This document shows, in pieces, positions 61,526 through 64,000 of a DNA stretch of 64,000 nucleotides. Location: NCBI RefSeq assembly GCF_003254585.1, contig NZ_QJGZ01000031.1, forward strand, positions 1-64,000. Direction: 5' to 3'. Position numbers and translations under genes: made by a program. Position 1 is the first letter of the stretch. Each line of letters begins with the position of its first letter. Source of the stretch: Flavobacterium sharifuzzamanii (lineage in GTDB: Bacteria; Bacteroidota; Bacteroidia; Flavobacteriales; Flavobacteriaceae). The notes under the pieces were generated by a model that saw only the letters and a list, made by a program, of their open reading frames with translations, was not told the DNA's origin and did no database searches.

Positions 61526-63121
61526 ATGCAAAAAATTATATTACTTATAATGATGATAGTTGTTATGGCAACTAAATTATCAGCACAAGAAAGTGGCAGT
61601 TATAAAAAAGTTTTAGACTGGTCTTATTGGCAACATGAACCTGTAAAATATGAAATGAATTTTGAGAAAGATCCTGAATCTGCTGATCAAAATATCTTTA
61701 CCATAAAATCAGTTCAAAATAAAGTAAAAGGTTTTGGCAGTTTGGGAAAAGGAGCAAAACCTAATTTGTATCAGGATAAAAAGCTTAAAATGACTGCTTA
61801 TGTAAAGACAGAAAACGTAAGTTCATGGGCTGGACTTTGGATGCGTGTTGATTATTATTCTGCTCGTGTACTTGCTTTTGATAATATGCAGAATAGACCT
61901 ATAAAGGGCTCGACTAATTGGACAAAATATGAAGTTGTTTTGTTTGTGCCAAAGGATGCAACATCCATTACTTATGGAGTTTTATTAGATGGGCCTGGGC
62001 AAATTTGGTTTAAAGATGTAAAACTTGAAGTGGCTGATGACAGTGTTCCAGAAACTGGGTTAACTAAAGGACAAGAGCATAAGGAAATTCCATTTGAAGT
62101 AAGGGCAAAAGCGATTGCTGATCAAATTAAAAAAATAACAGAGGATGAAAAAAATGCCTTAAAAATTGAAGTAGATTCATTAGATAATGAAGTTTCAAAA
62201 GGAATAATTTCTAAAGAAAAAGCAGAAGAGCTTAAATTAAATAAAGCTAAAGTTCATGCTGCTAATATTGAAACCAATGTAGCTATCGAAGAAAATAAAC
62301 TAAGCCAATTGGTTCAGGATAGAGTTGATGGAAAAATTGAGACAGAAGATGCAAATAAAAGAAAAGGGACAAAAATTATAATTGGCGATTGCAATGATTG
62401 TGATAAAGGAGACCAAACAATCATTAATCTTACTTCTATGAAAGTGTATCACGGACAAAAAGATGTTGATAAACGTCAATCAAAAAGAACTACGACTCAA
62501 TTTGTTTTTGCTTTTGGAGCAAATAATTTAGTGACAGATGGCCAAGTTGCCCATTCCGATTTTAAATATTTGCAATCTCACTTTTATGAATGGGGGATAA
62601 CTGGAAACACTAGAATTTTAAAAGAAGATAATTTGCTGCATTTTAAATACGGAATGTCTTTGATGTATAATAATCTGCGAGCGACAGATGATCGCTATTT
62701 TGAAAAAAATGGCGCACAAACCGATTTAGTGACAAGCCCCGTACATTTAGACGAATCCCGATTTAGAAATGTATATGTAATGGTGCCATTGCATTTGGAG
62801 TTTGACTTTACTAAGAAAGAAGTTCGAGATGGCGTTAATTATTTTAAATCACATAAAAGTGCCAGATTTGGTATAGGAGGTTATGCAGGATTTAGAGTGA
62901 AATCAAAACAAATTTTATGTTTTGATGATGCGGTTGGAAATGATGTGAAGCAAAAAACAAAAGGTAATTTTAATGTAAATGATTTTAATTATGGACTAAG
63001 TACATATATAGGTTACAAAGCAACAAGTTTGTATTTGAAATATGATTTACAGCCTTTATTTGAAAAAAATAGTGTTGATCAAAATAATATTTCCTTGGGA
63101 TTACGCTTCGATTTCAATTAA
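61526..63121 (+). CDS. Exported fusion: jelly-roll domain, coiled coil, outer membrane beta-barrel
   Basis: A 531-residue exported protein (signal peptide ending KLSAQ). Residues about 22-170 form a jelly-roll-like domain with SWAGLWMRVDYYSARVLAFD and WTKYEVVLFVPKDATSITYG, a type I know from the sensor region of some helix-turn-helix regulators. Residues about 175-280 are Lys/Glu helix and coiled coil. CNDC at 289-292 marks the junction. From about 310 to the end, alternating strands ending LGLRFDFN form an outer membrane barrel. It follows the ECF and membrane protein genes by 38 nt. The combination is unusual; function unknown. Confidence 0.78.
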   Translation: MQKIILLIMMIVVMATKLSAQESGSYKKVLDWSYWQHEPVKYEMNFEKDPESADQNIFTIKSVQNKVKGFGSLGKGAKPNLYQDKKLKMTAYVKTENVSSWAGLWMRVDYYSARVLAFDNMQNRPIKGSTNWTKYEVVLFVPKDATSITYGVLLDGPGQIWFKDVKLEVADDSVPETGLTKGQEHKEIPFEVRAKAIADQIKKITEDEKNALKIEVDSLDNEVSKGIISKEKAEELKLNKAKVHAANIETNVAIEENKLSQLVQDRVDGKIETEDANKRKGTKIIIGDCNDCDKGDQTIINLTSMKVYHGQKDVDKRQSKRTTTQFVFAFGANNLVTDGQVAHSDFKYLQSHFYEWGITGNTRILKEDNLLHFKYGMSLMYNNLRATDDRYFEKNGAQTDLVTSPVHLDESRFRNVYVMVPLHLEFDFTKKEVRDGVNYFKSHKSARFGIGGYAGFRVKSKQILCFDDAVGNDVKQKTKGNFNVNDFNYGLSTYIGYKATSLYLKYDLQPLFEKNSVDQNNISLGLRFDFN

Positions 63122-63249
63122 ATATAAAATTAAGTTTAGTTAGTAAAAGGGCATCTCGTAAGAGGTGCTTTTTTTGGTTTAAAATGATTAAAATTCCAAC
63201 AAGATTTGCGTATTTTTGCTAGCTCTCAACTTTTAAAATTTAATACACT

Positions 63250-64000
63250 TTGATTTCACAAACCACCATTGATTCTGTTTTTGAAACTGCTCGAGTAGAG
63301 GAGGTTATTGGCGATTTTGTGAATTTGAAGCGCGCAGGAAGCAATTTTAAAGGGTTGAGTCCATTTTCAGATGAGCGTTCGCCGTCGTTCATGGTGTCGC
63401 CCGCAAAAGGAATCTGGAAAGATTTTAGTACTGGAAAAGGAGGAAATTCTGTTAAATTCTTAATGGAGCATTCACAATTTACCTATCCAGAAGCCATTCG
63501 ATATTTAGCTAAAAAGTACAATATCGAAATCGAAGAAACTGAACAGACAGAAGCAGAAAAAGCAAATACAGATCTTCGCGAAAGTATGTACTTGGTTTCT
63601 GAATTTGCTGCCAAATATTTTCAGGATGTTTTGGTTAATTCTGAAGAAGGAAAAGCAATTGGTTTGTCTTATTTTAAAGAAAGAGGATTCACCAACGAAA
63701 CCATTAAGAAATTCAATTTAGGATATTCACCAGAAACTTGGGATGCCTTGACGAAAGAAGCCCTTGGAAAAGGTTATAAATTAGAATTTTTAGAAAGTAC
63801 AGGTTTAACAATTCCGAGAGAAGATCGTCCGTTTGACCGATTTAAAGGGCGTGTAATGTTTCCGATTCAAAGTATGTCTGGCCGTGTTTTAGGTTTTGGA
63901 GGGCGTATCTTAACCAATGATAAAAAAGCAGCAAAATACCTGAATTCGCCAGAAAGTGATATTTACCATAAAAGTAAAGTCCTTTACGGAATTTATCATG
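63250..64000 (+). CDS. dnaG: DNA primase, N-terminal part (cut by window edge)
   Basis: About 250 codons are inside the window, from a TTG start (MISQTTIDSVFETARVEEVI). The primase synthesises RNA primers at replication forks. The CHC2 region keeps the fold pattern (SPFSDERSPSF and KDFSTGKGGNSVKFLM) but S37, S40, D58 and T61 replace the four zinc ligands C40, H43, C61 and C64 of E. coli. Catalytic residues are in the TOPRIM domain, of which only the start is present here (FKGRVMFPIQ, GFGGRIL). The rest is beyond 64000. Confidence 0.92.
   Translation, partial: MISQTTIDSVFETARVEEVIGDFVNLKRAGSNFKGLSPFSDERSPSFMVSPAKGIWKDFSTGKGGNSVKFLMEHSQFTYPEAIRYLAKKYNIEIEETEQTEAEKANTDLRESMYLVSEFAAKYFQDVLVNSEEGKAIGLSYFKERGFTNETIKKFNLGYSPETWDALTKEALGKGYKLEFLESTGLTIPREDRPFDRFKGRVMFPIQSMSGRVLGFGGRILTNDKKAAKYLNSPESDIYHKSKVLYGIYH

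Overview
The window is chromosomal DNA of a Flavobacterium-like member of the Bacteroidota. The signs are AT-rich DNA, promoters of the TTG-N19-21-TAnnTTTG type, very few strong ribosome binding sites, a DUF5103 protein (the type IX secretion Plug family), TTG starts, and lipoproteins with a Bacteroidota lipobox. Gene content is mostly housekeeping. I see no prophage, insertion sequence, CRISPR array, rRNA operon or conjugative module. The sequence enters in an octamer repeat and leaves about 250 codons into dnaG.

Layout. 1-7.6 kb: a DUF1508 protein, a small lipoprotein, waaA (Kdo transferase), a DegT aminotransferase / NTF2-like / galE operon, a DMT exporter, a toxin-antitoxin-like pair and fabD. 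7.7-13.6 kb: a DUF983 protein, an AraC regulator, YceI, a small ferredoxin-like protein, pirin and an ScfR-type regulator. 13.8-17 kb: the glyoxylate shunt, aceB-aceA. 17-26 kb: a Crp/Fnr regulator with a DUF6370 protein, purT, a U32/RlhA protein, a RibD-like reductase, an outer membrane protein, a PA2169-type bundle protein, an aminotransferase and a desaturase. 26-40 kb: rsmG, pruA, apaG, the T9SS plug protein, a SNF2 helicase, a methyltransferase, map, a DUF445 protein and gpmI. 40-51 kb: two L,D-transpeptidases, twin tRNA-Gly genes, pepE, a five-gene envelope locus ending in an M1 metallopeptidase, and tatA with a PAP2 phosphatase. 51-64 kb: a methyltransferase, a YceI-porin-YceI locus, rlmN, a polyprenyl synthase, a barstar-like protein, an ECF sigma / anti-sigma-like / outer membrane fusion unit, and dnaG.

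The most interesting signals are regulatory or structural. (1) A 16-bp palindrome sits at the same distance upstream of the promoters of yceI and pirin. (2) Two YceI genes each carry an FNR-like box exactly 33 bp from the -7 element. (3) A perfect 14-bp palindrome lies between the ScfR regulator and aceBA. (4) An ECF-type promoter candidate precedes the sigma gene, whose operon ends in an unusual jelly-roll / coiled-coil / beta-barrel fusion. (5) There are families of long intergenic hairpins whose arms differ between copies but remain self-complementary. (6) The DnaG zinc ribbon has lost all four metal ligands. No new defence or mobile system is convincingly present. The best candidates for undescribed biology are the ECF unit, the three-paralogue envelope locus and the hairpin families.
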